A stretch of DNA of 64,000 nt from positions 62,001-126,000 of the forward strand of contig NZ_JAAXGE010000011.1 in assembly GCF_014750685.1 (NCBI RefSeq), read 5' to 3'. Both the position numbers and the translations under genes were made by a program. The notes under the pieces are model-generated. The model was not told the origin of the DNA. It did not search any database and was given only the letters and a program-made list of their open reading frames with translations. Origin of the DNA: Bacteroides sp. GM023. Its GTDB lineage: Bacteria > Bacteroidota > Bacteroidia > Bacteroidales > Bacteroidaceae. Below are positions 35,543 through 43,166 of the stretch, in pieces. Numbering within the stretch: position 1 is the stretch's first letter; every line of letters starts with the position of its first letter.

Positions 35543-36421
35543 ATGTACAAAGTATTTTTCATATATATAATAGGCTTGTTGGCAGGGATACCTACTTTGC
35601 AGGCGCAGCAGCGAGATACTCTTCGTGCTTTAGATGGAAGGGATTCTTTGATTTTGGAACGAATCATTGTTCGTGACACAGTTTATCTCCCACGAGCGGA
35701 ATACGACGAAATTCAAGATTCGACAAATATTATAAGGACAAAGGCCATTGGCCGTTTTGACCGTGGAATCAAAAATTACCGCTTTATTCCAAAGAAAAAA
35801 TGGATTGGCGGCTTGACCTTTTCCTACGTAAACTTTGATAGTGACGATAGTAGTTTATTGTTTTCTGTCCTGAAAGATTTTGATTGTAACTTTCGTACTT
35901 TCTCTGTTAAACCATTCTTAGGATATGCCATACGAGATAATCTGGTAGTAGGTATGAAACTGGGATATAATCATACGATTGCCCAACTGGATAATATTTC
36001 GCTAGATGTTGAGGACTTGGACGTATCTCTGAAAGATATGCGTTATGCAGAAGATACTTATTCAGTTGCTGCCTTTCATCGTTCGTATGTAGGTCTCGAT
36101 CGTGGAAAACGTTTTGGCTTATTTAATGAAACGACTCTTTCATATAATACAGGAACATCCAGTTTTTCCCGTGGCACAGGTGATGAGTTGAAGCGGACAG
36201 AAACCACAGTGAACGAACTGCATTTGGGTATCAATCCCGGGTTGGCTGTTTTTATAGTACAAAATGTATGCGCTGAAGTATCGTTCGGAGTAGTTGGATT
36301 TAAATACCGGGTGGAAAAGCAAAAAAACAACCTGGGTGAAACCGGAAAACGACGTGATAGCGGTGCGAATTTTAAGATCAATCTGTTTAATATCAATATT
36401 GGTATAACTCTTTGTATGTAG
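35543..36421 (+). CDS. Outer-membrane beta-barrel protein, paralogue of the preceding gene (operon gene 5)
   Basis: A 292-residue protein with signal peptide (ends TLQAQ, about 22). An extra segment of about 50 residues (RDTLRALDGRDSLILERIIV) precedes the barrel. Shared blocks with the 34790 gene are FIPKKKWIGG, VKPFLGYAIRDNLVVG, KRFGLFNETTLS, GINPGLAVFIVQN and SGANFKINLFNINIGI. It starts 6 bp after its paralogue. A heteromeric or dual-barrel arrangement is possible but not shown. Confidence 0.82.
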   Translation: MYKVFFIYIIGLLAGIPTLQAQQRDTLRALDGRDSLILERIIVRDTVYLPRAEYDEIQDSTNIIRTKAIGRFDRGIKNYRFIPKKKWIGGLTFSYVNFDSDDSSLLFSVLKDFDCNFRTFSVKPFLGYAIRDNLVVGMKLGYNHTIAQLDNISLDVEDLDVSLKDMRYAEDTYSVAAFHRSYVGLDRGKRFGLFNETTLSYNTGTSSFSRGTGDELKRTETTVNELHLGINPGLAVFIVQNVCAEVSFGVVGFKYRVEKQKNNLGETGKRRDSGANFKINLFNINIGITLCM

Positions 36422-36432
36422 TTTGAAAGCGT

Positions 36433-38028
36433 ATGAGAAGAATATATAAAAATAGTTTGCTGGGAGTATTGTTGTTATTGCTGGCATCTTGTATAAAGAA
36501 CGATATTGATTATCCGGTAATCAAACTCCAAATTCTGGATATAGTGGTAGATGGCCAATCCGGTAATGCTATTATTAATACGGAGACTAATACAATTACA
36601 CTGAATCTGGATGAGACCGTAAACCTGAAAAAGGTATTAGTTACAAAATTGGAATTAACAGATGGCGCTAAAACAGATTTGGCAGTTAATACGATGTTGG
36701 ATTTGACAAAACCTAAAAAGGTCACCTTATCTTTATATCAGGATTACGAATGGACGATTATCGGTCAGCAGTCCATAGAACGCCGATTTGTAGTGGAGGA
36801 TCAAATAGGTAATGCTGTATTTGATATTGAGAATCATTTAGCAGTTGCTTATGTAACTTCTTCAACCAGCCTGCGTGCTATTCAAGTGGAAGATTTAAAA
36901 TTAGGACCTACGGGGTGTAGTATGATTCCATCAGACTACTCGACAATGCATAATTTTATGTCTGCACAAAAGGTGACAGTGAAATATCATGATATAACGG
37001 AGATTTGGACATTATATGTTTCTCCATCAAGTAGTGAGGTAGTGACAGCATCTGCTGATGGTTGGACAAATGTGGCTTGGTTGTATGGTCAAGGCAAGAA
37101 GGGATCTACTTTTGGCTTTGAAATCTGCGAGGTTTCTTCCGGGGAATGGAAATCGGTGGATGCTTCTTATATAACAGTGGACGGTGGAACTTTTAAAGCT
37201 CGTGTTCCTCATCTGAAAGCTTCCACTACTTATAATTGTCGTGCTGTTTCTGATAATAAGTATGGGGATATTCTAACCTTCACAACAGGAGAGGTTGTAG
37301 CATTGCCGGGTGGAACTTTTGACGATTGGCATCAAGTTAAAAAAGTCTGGAACCCGTGGGCAGAAAATGGAAATCAGATATGGGATACAGGTAATGAAGG
37401 AGCTACGACATTAGGTGAAAGCAATTCGGTACCTACCAGCGAAACCTGGAATAATCAAGGTAAGGCTGCAAAATTATTTTCAAAGTTTGTAGGTCTTGGA
37501 ACAATTGGCAAATTTGCTGCTGGAAACTTGTATATGGGTAAATATGTAGAGACGGTAGGAACGAATGGCCGTCTGCAATTTGGCAAACCATTTACCGCAA
37601 GACCTACCAAGTTAAAAATACACTATAAATATACCACTGCTCCAATAGATAATCTTCCGAGTGAGAAGAATGCCCCCGCCGACTATAAGCGTTTTTCCTC
37701 TTATAAGGGAGAACCGGATACATGTGCTATATATATCGCATTGGGAGATTGGGATAGCCCTGTGGAAGTATATACTAAATATTCGGAACGCAAGTTGTTT
37801 GACAAGAATGATTCTCATGTTATTGCCTATGCTGAATTTAATACAGGCAAAACTGTAACGGATTATAAGGAGTTAGAGCTTGGACTGGAGTATCGTTCTA
37901 CCAGTCGTGTTCCTAAATATCTTTTAGTGGTATGTTCGGCCAGTAAATATGGTGATTATTTCACCGGAGGAGAGGGAGCTACTTTATGGGTGGATGATTT
38001 TAGTCTGGAATACGATTATGATGATTAG
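36433..38028 (+). CDS. Fibronectin-like + PCMD lipoprotein without DUF4493 (operon gene 6)
   Basis: A 531-residue lipoprotein (lipobox LLASC, Cys at 18, then IKNDID). The N-terminal region (20-205) looks like DUF5018-type beta domains (ETNTITLNLDETVNLKKVLV). A fibronectin-like unit (about 210-288) and a PCMD domain from LPGGTFDDW (about 290) follow, with WDTGNEGATTLG, IGKFAAGNLYMGKY, AIYIALGDWD, SASKYGDYFTGGEGATLW and DDFSLEYDYDD. The PCMD is close to that of operon gene 3. Last gene of the unit, followed by a strong hairpin. Confidence 0.85.
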   Translation: MRRIYKNSLLGVLLLLLASCIKNDIDYPVIKLQILDIVVDGQSGNAIINTETNTITLNLDETVNLKKVLVTKLELTDGAKTDLAVNTMLDLTKPKKVTLSLYQDYEWTIIGQQSIERRFVVEDQIGNAVFDIENHLAVAYVTSSTSLRAIQVEDLKLGPTGCSMIPSDYSTMHNFMSAQKVTVKYHDITEIWTLYVSPSSSEVVTASADGWTNVAWLYGQGKKGSTFGFEICEVSSGEWKSVDASYITVDGGTFKARVPHLKASTTYNCRAVSDNKYGDILTFTTGEVVALPGGTFDDWHQVKKVWNPWAENGNQIWDTGNEGATTLGESNSVPTSETWNNQGKAAKLFSKFVGLGTIGKFAAGNLYMGKYVETVGTNGRLQFGKPFTARPTKLKIHYKYTTAPIDNLPSEKNAPADYKRFSSYKGEPDTCAIYIALGDWDSPVEVYTKYSERKLFDKNDSHVIAYAEFNTGKTVTDYKELELGLEYRSTSRVPKYLLVVCSASKYGDYFTGGEGATLWVDDFSLEYDYDD

Positions 38029-38095
38029 TTTTTAGCGTTATATTTCTTAAAATGATGTGTGCTATTTGACAATAAAGATAGTCTTTCGTTGGTTT

Positions 38096-38170
38096 AAAAG
38101 GAACGGGGTCTTGGTTTAAAACCAACGCCCCGTTCCTTTTAAAGGAAGAGGGTGTTCCTTTAAAAGGAAA
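38096..38170. terminator. Nested palindromes between convergent genes
   Basis: Stem AAAAGGAACGGGG / CCCCGTTCCTTTT encloses TTGGTTT/AAACCAA, a near-perfect 45-base hairpin (38096-38140). A second small dyad (TTCCTTTAAAAGGAA) ends at 38169. It separates the six-gene unit from the AraC gene coming from the other side. GGTTTAAA/TTTAAACC-type palindromes are common Bacteroides intergenic repeats in my recollection. Confidence 0.65.
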
Positions 38171-38199
38171 AAAATGGCTAAATTTTATTGGAACAATTT

Positions 38200-39048
38200 T
38201 TATCCGTTATTCCGATATGCCAGTGGACTCATCCCCACATATCGCTTAAAATACTTGCCAAAGAACGACATATTGGCAAAGTTGAGCGAATCGGAGATTT
38301 CCTGAATAGAGAAATTGGTGGATTTCAATTGTGACTTGGCATCCATAATCACCATGCGTGAGATGATTTCTACACATGTGTTTCCTGTAACTTGTTTTAC
38401 TATGGTACAGAGGTGAGTCTGTGCTATTTTTAGCTTTCCGGCATACCACGCCACATTCCGTGTCTGACTATAATTCTGAACCACGAGTTGCGTGAAATTC
38501 TTGTATATAAGTTCTTTTTTCGACAGAAATTCTTTGGTACTTTGCTGTCGGTTTTTGTACATGGCGGATATTCCTACATGTATATTATTATATAGATGCA
38601 AGGTGATTCCTTTACGAGTCGTTTGGTCGAAAAAGGCATAAAGCTTTATTAGAAACAGGAAATACTCTTCCAGCAGTTTGGCTCCCTCCGTTTTTAATGG
38701 AATGACCGGTCTGCCTATTGTTACAAATAAAGTATCAGTAGGAGATGGGTTTAAGTTAGTTTGTTCCAGGTATTTTGATGAGAAGCCGCCAAAATACAGT
38801 TTGGGTTCTCCGCGAACACTGTGTATCTGCAAAATACTGCCCGGCATAATTGTAATGAAATTATTGGCATGTACTGTGATGCGGTTCAGATTGACCGAAG
38901 CCTCTATTTCGCCTTCCATACACAATACAAAAATTTCCGCTTTTAACCGGCAGGGAAAGTTGGTGTACAAACTAAGCAATTCCTTGCTAATCCCTGTGCC
39001 TATCACCCATTCTTCCGGCAAATCTATTTTAGGTAATTCTTTATTCAT
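38200..39048 (-). CDS. AraC-family transcriptional regulator
   Basis: A 282-residue protein with a cupin-like N-terminal sensing half (HANNFITIMPGSILQIHS) and a C-terminal double helix-turn-helix of AraC type (about 180-282; WYAGKLKIAQTHLC, FSIQEISDSLNFANMSFFGKYFKRYVGMSPLAYRNN). It is the only DNA-binding protein in the island and is divergent from the calycin-like lipoprotein genes, so it probably controls them and perhaps the six-gene unit. A 10-bp inverted repeat lies in its upstream region. Confidence 0.9.
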   Translation of the reverse strand: MNKELPKIDLPEEWVIGTGISKELLSLYTNFPCRLKAEIFVLCMEGEIEASVNLNRITVHANNFITIMPGSILQIHSVRGEPKLYFGGFSSKYLEQTNLNPSPTDTLFVTIGRPVIPLKTEGAKLLEEYFLFLIKLYAFFDQTTRKGITLHLYNNIHVGISAMYKNRQQSTKEFLSKKELIYKNFTQLVVQNYSQTRNVAWYAGKLKIAQTHLCTIVKQVTGNTCVEIISRMVIMDAKSQLKSTNFSIQEISDSLNFANMSFFGKYFKRYVGMSPLAYRNNG

Positions 39049-39067
39049 TTTACTTTTGCTATCCGGG

Positions 39068-39075
39068 CAAAGATA
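39068..39075 (-). promoter_or_regulatory. Putative -7 box of the AraC gene
   Basis: The reverse strand reads TATCTTTG (TAnnTTTG), 20 bp before the ATG at 39048. It lies next to one arm of the inverted repeat at 39079, as expected for autoregulation. Confidence 0.45.
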
Positions 39076-39078
39076 ACT

Positions 39079-39131
39079 GAACTATGGAAAATTAGACTAC
39101 CAGTTTCTTCCACAAAATGCGTCCATAGTTC
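39079..39131. promoter_or_regulatory. Candidate operator: 10-bp inverted repeat
   Basis: GAACTATGGA (39079-39088) and TCCATAGTTC (39122-39131) are exact reverse complements 33 bp apart. They lie between the divergent AraC and lipoprotein genes and beside the AraC -7 box. Binding by the AraC protein is inference. A hairpin in the leader is the alternative. Confidence 0.4.
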
Positions 39132-39305
39132 GCATAGTTTCTTTATGGGATGAGATTGTTGAAGAAGAGAACAAAAACAGAAAAAATAGACCTTGTGCCA
39201 CTCCGTAAATAGTCGTTACTTTGCGCTATCTTTTGAGAAAAAGGCGAAGAGAATAAAAGTGGTATTCTCTTTCGTAGATAAAACCATTAACTAAAAGAGA
39301 AAGTT

Positions 39306-39836
39306 ATGAAAAGAATTTCATTTTTTATGTTTGCAATGCTGATTGGCTCGATGAGTCTGTTTACAGCTTGTGGTGATGACGACGACGATGATACTACTCC
39401 TTCGGGAATAGTGGCTGGTACATACAGTGGTACTTTGGTTGCTTCCATAGAGGGACAAGTAGTTGCCAATGAGGCTAAATCTCTGTCTTTGGAAAAGAAT
39501 GGCGATAATGCTGTGGATGTAGTTATCAAGGAATTTACTTTAAATGTTGTTCTTGGAAATAATGATCCCATACCTGTGAACTTAGGTGATTTGAAAGTAG
39601 GAAAATGTACCGTGGCACAAAAAGATGGAAAATCAACTTTTAGCGGTACTGAAAATTTGACTGGAGTAAAAGTTCCATTGGCCCCTGGTTTGGAAGTAAC
39701 TGCTGATTGTAAAGTTGATATTGTAAATGCAACTGTAGAAGGCAATAAACTAAGCTTGCCGATAGATGTTGCTGTAAGCATGGATGGAGAGGTATTATTA
39801 AGCGTCAAAGTTCAATATACTGGAACGAAAAAATAA
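39306..39836 (+). CDS. Calycin-like domain lipoprotein
   Basis: A 176-residue lipoprotein (lipobox FTAC, Cys at 22, followed by GDDDDDD, a very strong acidic surface-export signal for Bacteroides). The remainder is one beta-barrel-like domain typical of Bacteroides calycin-like proteins (GTYSGTLVASIEGQVV, VVIKEFTLNV, LKVGKCTV, VEGNKLSLPIDVAVS). It may bind a small ligand. It lies divergent from the AraC gene and 310 bp before a larger protein that carries two such domains. A hairpin GAGAATA/TATTCTC sits in its leader (39249-39269). Confidence 0.85.
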   Translation: MKRISFFMFAMLIGSMSLFTACGDDDDDDTTPSGIVAGTYSGTLVASIEGQVVANEAKSLSLEKNGDNAVDVVIKEFTLNVVLGNNDPIPVNLGDLKVGKCTVAQKDGKSTFSGTENLTGVKVPLAPGLEVTADCKVDIVNATVEGNKLSLPIDVAVSMDGEVLLSVKVQYTGTKK

Positions 39837-39849
39837 AATTTGGAACATG

Positions 39850-39904
39850 GTTTCTCGCAATTTCTCATAACATTTGAACTTTATTTATGAGGATCTGCGA
39901 GAAC
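39850..39904 (+). other. Hairpin after the small calycin-like gene
   Basis: Arms around TTCTCGCA...TTTCTCATAA and TTATGAGGATCTGCGAGAA pair imperfectly, with no T-run after them. It may be a weak terminator or an mRNA 3'-end protector. Confidence 0.4.
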
Positions 39905-40008
39905 AGTTTCTCTTACTAGACTGTTTTATTCTCTTTACTACCTCATGTTGGCAACTTGCCTAAGGCAAGTATAATCTAAAAATAGACTATTTAATTCATG
40001 AAATAGAC

Positions 40009-40048
40009 CTTATACCTTATGTATATATAAGGTATAAGAGATTTTTTT
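40009..40048 (+). terminator. Rho-independent terminator in the calycin intergenic region
   Basis: Stem CTTATACCTTA / TAAGGTATAAG with a short loop, followed by AGA and seven T. The 310-bp gap 39837-40146 therefore holds this, the hairpin at 39850, and a small dyad ACTTGCC/GGCAAGT near 39955. The two calycin genes probably have separate transcripts or a partial read-through. Confidence 0.75.
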
Positions 40049-40146
40049 ATGCCATTTTTTAGCAAGGAAGAGTATATTATCTCTTCTTGAAAATGGACTT
40101 TTCTTTTTGTAATTAACTTATTATTATTAACTTAAACAGAGTATTG

Positions 40147-42192
40147 ATGAAAAAGAATTTGTTGTGTTTATTTGTATTGATGTGCTCGGTAAGTCTATTC
40201 ACGGCTTGTAGTGATGACGATCCGAAAAATGCAGGTCCTGATTATCCTATGCTTCAAGATGCGACAGTCGGAACTTACGATGGTGGCTTGAAGGTTTCCA
40301 TGAACGGTGCAAACTTGACTCCGGAAGCTATATCTCAGAGAATTTTTGTAAAAGCTGAAGGAGCAGATAAAGTGGAATTGTCATTGAGAGACTTTTCATT
40401 TTTAACTTTCTCTGTAGGTGATATTGTAGTGAGCGGTATATCGTTGAGTGGTGATGAAGGACAGGCTGTTCTACAGGAAACTACAACAACAATGAATCAT
40501 GCTGTTTTGGGAAATCTGACTATCAAAGTATCAGGAACAGTAAGTAATGAAAAAGCTAATTTGAATATCAATGTTATCCAAAAAGGTGGAAGCGTAGAGG
40601 GCGGTCCTGCTGAAGATATGGATATTGTGGTTTCATTTGAAGGTACTCGTATTTCTAAAGAAATTGATGATAAAGATTATTCAGACGCAATCGTAGGTTA
40701 TTATCCGCGTTCCGAGATTGAATTTACTTGTGATCCTGAAGTAGAGGGATTTTCGATGGCTTATCCGTCTGCAACAGGTGGTATTTATTTGACTGCTGCA
40801 GGATATAATAAGATCTCAATTACAAAATTTAGCATCTCATTTCCTTACAATCCAGAGTTAGGTACACCAACGGCTTCCAAGGCTACTCAGCCTCTTGTAG
40901 TAACTGGTGCACGGTTAATAAAGAATGCAGATGGAACTTTTTCTATTGAGGAATTTAAGGGTACGCTTGCTGAAAAGAATAAAGAGGAAGTTGAATACAC
41001 AGTATCCGGTACGTGGGCTAATCAAATCCTCTCATTGAAGATAATGGTGAAATCGGCGACTTATACGGTGAATTATACCTATACATCCGCTCCGATACAG
41101 AGAACAGGTAATGAATTACTAAAGATGACTATCGATAGTGATATAATAACTGTTCAGCCTGAGATTACAGACAAAAATGTTGTGTTCTATGTCGCTCCAG
41201 GTACAACGAAAGAACAACTGAAAGAACTAGTACCTACTTTTGAAGTTTCAACAGGAGCAACACTGCTTTATAACAATGAAGAGTATGTGAAGGGAACTCC
41301 TATTGATTTCTCCGGAGAAAAGACGCAGGTAAAAGTAAAACCGGAGAAGGGAACAACAACAACTTACACTATTACCTATGATGTGATTAATGACTTTTCA
41401 TTTAAGGTTGATTTTGATGCTCCTTGGGAACTGAAGAATGCCACTGATGTTGAAGCCAATAAATATCAGGAATATTATGAACCGGGAAATGGATGGGTGA
41501 CATCAAATGAAGGACTGAAATATATCAAAGCGATGTATGGTACTGGAGATAATGCTTTGTATCCACAGGCAGGTCCTTATCTAGTGACTGAAACTGACGA
41601 TACTGCAACTGGCAGTGGAAAAGCGGCACGTCTTGTAACGGCTGATACAAAAGGACGATTTGTGTTGATAACTGCTATCCCTAAAGTAACGTCAGGTACT
41701 GTGTATAATGGAATATTCAGCGTGAATATCATGAATACATTGCAAAGTACCCACTTCGGTAATGTGTGTACCAAAGAACCCAAATCTTTCAAGGGATTTT
41801 ATAAATATGCTGCCGGACCGGATTATTATCAAGCCAATACCCCTGGTAATCCCGCAAAGGCTCATGAAGTGACTTTGGATAACACTAAGAAAGATGCTCC
41901 TGCAATGAATGCGGTATTATATGAGATCAAATCTTATTCTGCAGATCATTTGGATGGAACTAACTTGTTGACATCTGATAAGATCGTGGCTATCGCTTCT
42001 GTAAAAGATGCAGGCGAACGCTCTGCTTATACTGCGTTCAACGTTAACTTCGAGTATAAGAATGGTAAATCCTGGGATCCTTCCAAGATATATAAGTTGG
42101 CTATTGTTTGTTCGTCCAGTAAGGATGGAGATAACTTCTCGGGCGCACCGGGTAGCGTACTTTATATTGACAATCTTGAAGTTGTATTCTAA
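40147..42192 (+). CDS. Two calycin-like domains + PCMD surface lipoprotein
   Basis: A 681-residue lipoprotein (lipobox FTAC, Cys at 21, then SDDDPKN). ATG 40147 was chosen over the TTG three bases earlier. Domain 1 (about 30-180; VGTYDGGLKVSMNG, SLRDFSFLTF, MDIVVSFEGT) and domain 2 (about 185-310; IVGYYPRSEIEFT, ISITKFSISF, YTVNYTYTSAP) are calycin-like. A DUF5018-like linker domain (about 315-420) follows, then a PCMD domain ending GDNFSGAPGSVLYIDNLEVVF. It combines the module of the 39306 protein with that of the upstream operon, which ties the two transcripts into one theme. Confidence 0.85.
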   Translation: MKKNLLCLFVLMCSVSLFTACSDDDPKNAGPDYPMLQDATVGTYDGGLKVSMNGANLTPEAISQRIFVKAEGADKVELSLRDFSFLTFSVGDIVVSGISLSGDEGQAVLQETTTTMNHAVLGNLTIKVSGTVSNEKANLNINVIQKGGSVEGGPAEDMDIVVSFEGTRISKEIDDKDYSDAIVGYYPRSEIEFTCDPEVEGFSMAYPSATGGIYLTAAGYNKISITKFSISFPYNPELGTPTASKATQPLVVTGARLIKNADGTFSIEEFKGTLAEKNKEEVEYTVSGTWANQILSLKIMVKSATYTVNYTYTSAPIQRTGNELLKMTIDSDIITVQPEITDKNVVFYVAPGTTKEQLKELVPTFEVSTGATLLYNNEEYVKGTPIDFSGEKTQVKVKPEKGTTTTYTITYDVINDFSFKVDFDAPWELKNATDVEANKYQEYYEPGNGWVTSNEGLKYIKAMYGTGDNALYPQAGPYLVTETDDTATGSGKAARLVTADTKGRFVLITAIPKVTSGTVYNGIFSVNIMNTLQSTHFGNVCTKEPKSFKGFYKYAAGPDYYQANTPGNPAKAHEVTLDNTKKDAPAMNAVLYEIKSYSADHLDGTNLLTSDKIVAIASVKDAGERSAYTAFNVNFEYKNGKSWDPSKIYKLAIVCSSSKDGDNFSGAPGSVLYIDNLEVVF

Positions 42193-42220
42193 CCATTAGA
42201 ATAGGAAAGATAAAGAAAGA

Positions 42221-42254
42221 GGTCGTCTCAATAAACAATGAGACGGCCTTTTTT
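42221..42254 (+). terminator. Terminator of the calycin/PCMD gene
   Basis: Stem GGTCGTCTCA / TGAGACGGCC (G-T pair) followed by six T. Confidence 0.8.
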
Positions 42255-42288
42255 ATTAGAAGGTAATCTTCTAATATAAATATAAAGA

Positions 42289-42327
42289 AACCGGCGAAGA
42301 ATCTTGTTATATGATTCTTCGCCGGTT
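42289..42327 (-). terminator. Terminator of the barrel/PCMD reverse operon
   Basis: A 15-bp perfect stem AACCGGCGAAGAATC / GATTCTTCGCCGGTT. The reverse strand continues TTTCTTTATA. Confidence 0.75.
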
Positions 42328-42358
42328 CTTTATATATCTTTGTATAGAAGACTACTTC

Positions 42359-43144
42359 TTAGAATGAATAGCCAAATCCTATATTTAAGTAAATAGGATA
42401 CATGGCAAATGAAATCGTAGTGAAATCTTTCTTGAAGATGTCGTTCAGCCCCCATGTCAAGTCAGCATGTATATTTAAGTGCTTATAAGCTTTCCATTCT
42501 CCACCTACCTGCAATCCCCATTGGAATTTGCGCAAATCTTCGGAGAAGTCATAAGTTGCAATATTATCTCCAGTGAAATTCACCCGGTCACCGGTAGCAT
42601 TCGGCGAGCGCAGATGTCCTTCATAAACATGGCCTGAAAAGTCTTTCTCAATCATATATGAAAAATAAGGACCTGCAACGATTTTCCATCGGTCGCTGAT
42701 TTTGTAATTAGCCAGAACAGGCATAGTCAAAAGAGACATTTTCACTTTGGTTTTAACACCACCTGTCCAAAGTCCTTCTACCTTTCCACCTGTTTCATTA
42801 AAAATCTCCATGCCATAGTTCTTTACTGTGGCTTCGGTAGTCATATTTTTGTTGTCGAGACGGAGTCCCAAGCTGACTCCCCACTTTTTTTGTACGTCTA
42901 TCCATTTGGTAATATTAGCTTCCAGGGTGATAGCAAGCCCGGGAGAGTAGCTGTCAAGGCTTCTGATTTCTTTGGGAAGAGGGAGCGGAGATGTTCCACC
43001 TATGTTCACACCCGCTTTGAATTGATAATCTAACCCATGAAGTGAAGACCATAAAAGCCCTTTGTGTTCATTAGATGATTGTGCATTGATTTGGCTAATG
43101 CCGAAAAAAAACATAGCTAAACTAGCCAATATATATTTTTTCAT
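42359..43144 (-). CDS. PorT-like outer-membrane beta-barrel protein
   Basis: A 261-residue protein with signal peptide (ends QINAQ, about 21). The rest is amphipathic beta strands ending MYPIYLNIGFGYSF, the C-terminal aromatic signature of barrels. It resembles the PorT/OMP beta-barrel family more than the two barrels at 34.8-36.4 kb. It lies 22 bp after the PCMD lipoprotein gene on the same strand, repeating the lipoprotein-plus-barrel pairing of the larger operon. Confidence 0.85.
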   Translation of the reverse strand: MKKYILASLAMFFFGISQINAQSSNEHKGLLWSSLHGLDYQFKAGVNIGGTSPLPLPKEIRSLDSYSPGLAITLEANITKWIDVQKKWGVSLGLRLDNKNMTTEATVKNYGMEIFNETGGKVEGLWTGGVKTKVKMSLLTMPVLANYKISDRWKIVAGPYFSYMIEKDFSGHVYEGHLRSPNATGDRVNFTGDNIATYDFSEDLRKFQWGLQVGGEWKAYKHLNIHADLTWGLNDIFKKDFTTISFAMYPIYLNIGFGYSF

Positions 43145-43166
43145 ATATAAATTACTTTTTAAATTA

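Noticed and set aside
28858..38028. Polysaccharide-utilisation locus
   Set aside because: No SusC/SusD pair and no glycosidase, lyase or sulfatase. PCMD is only a putative carbohydrate domain.
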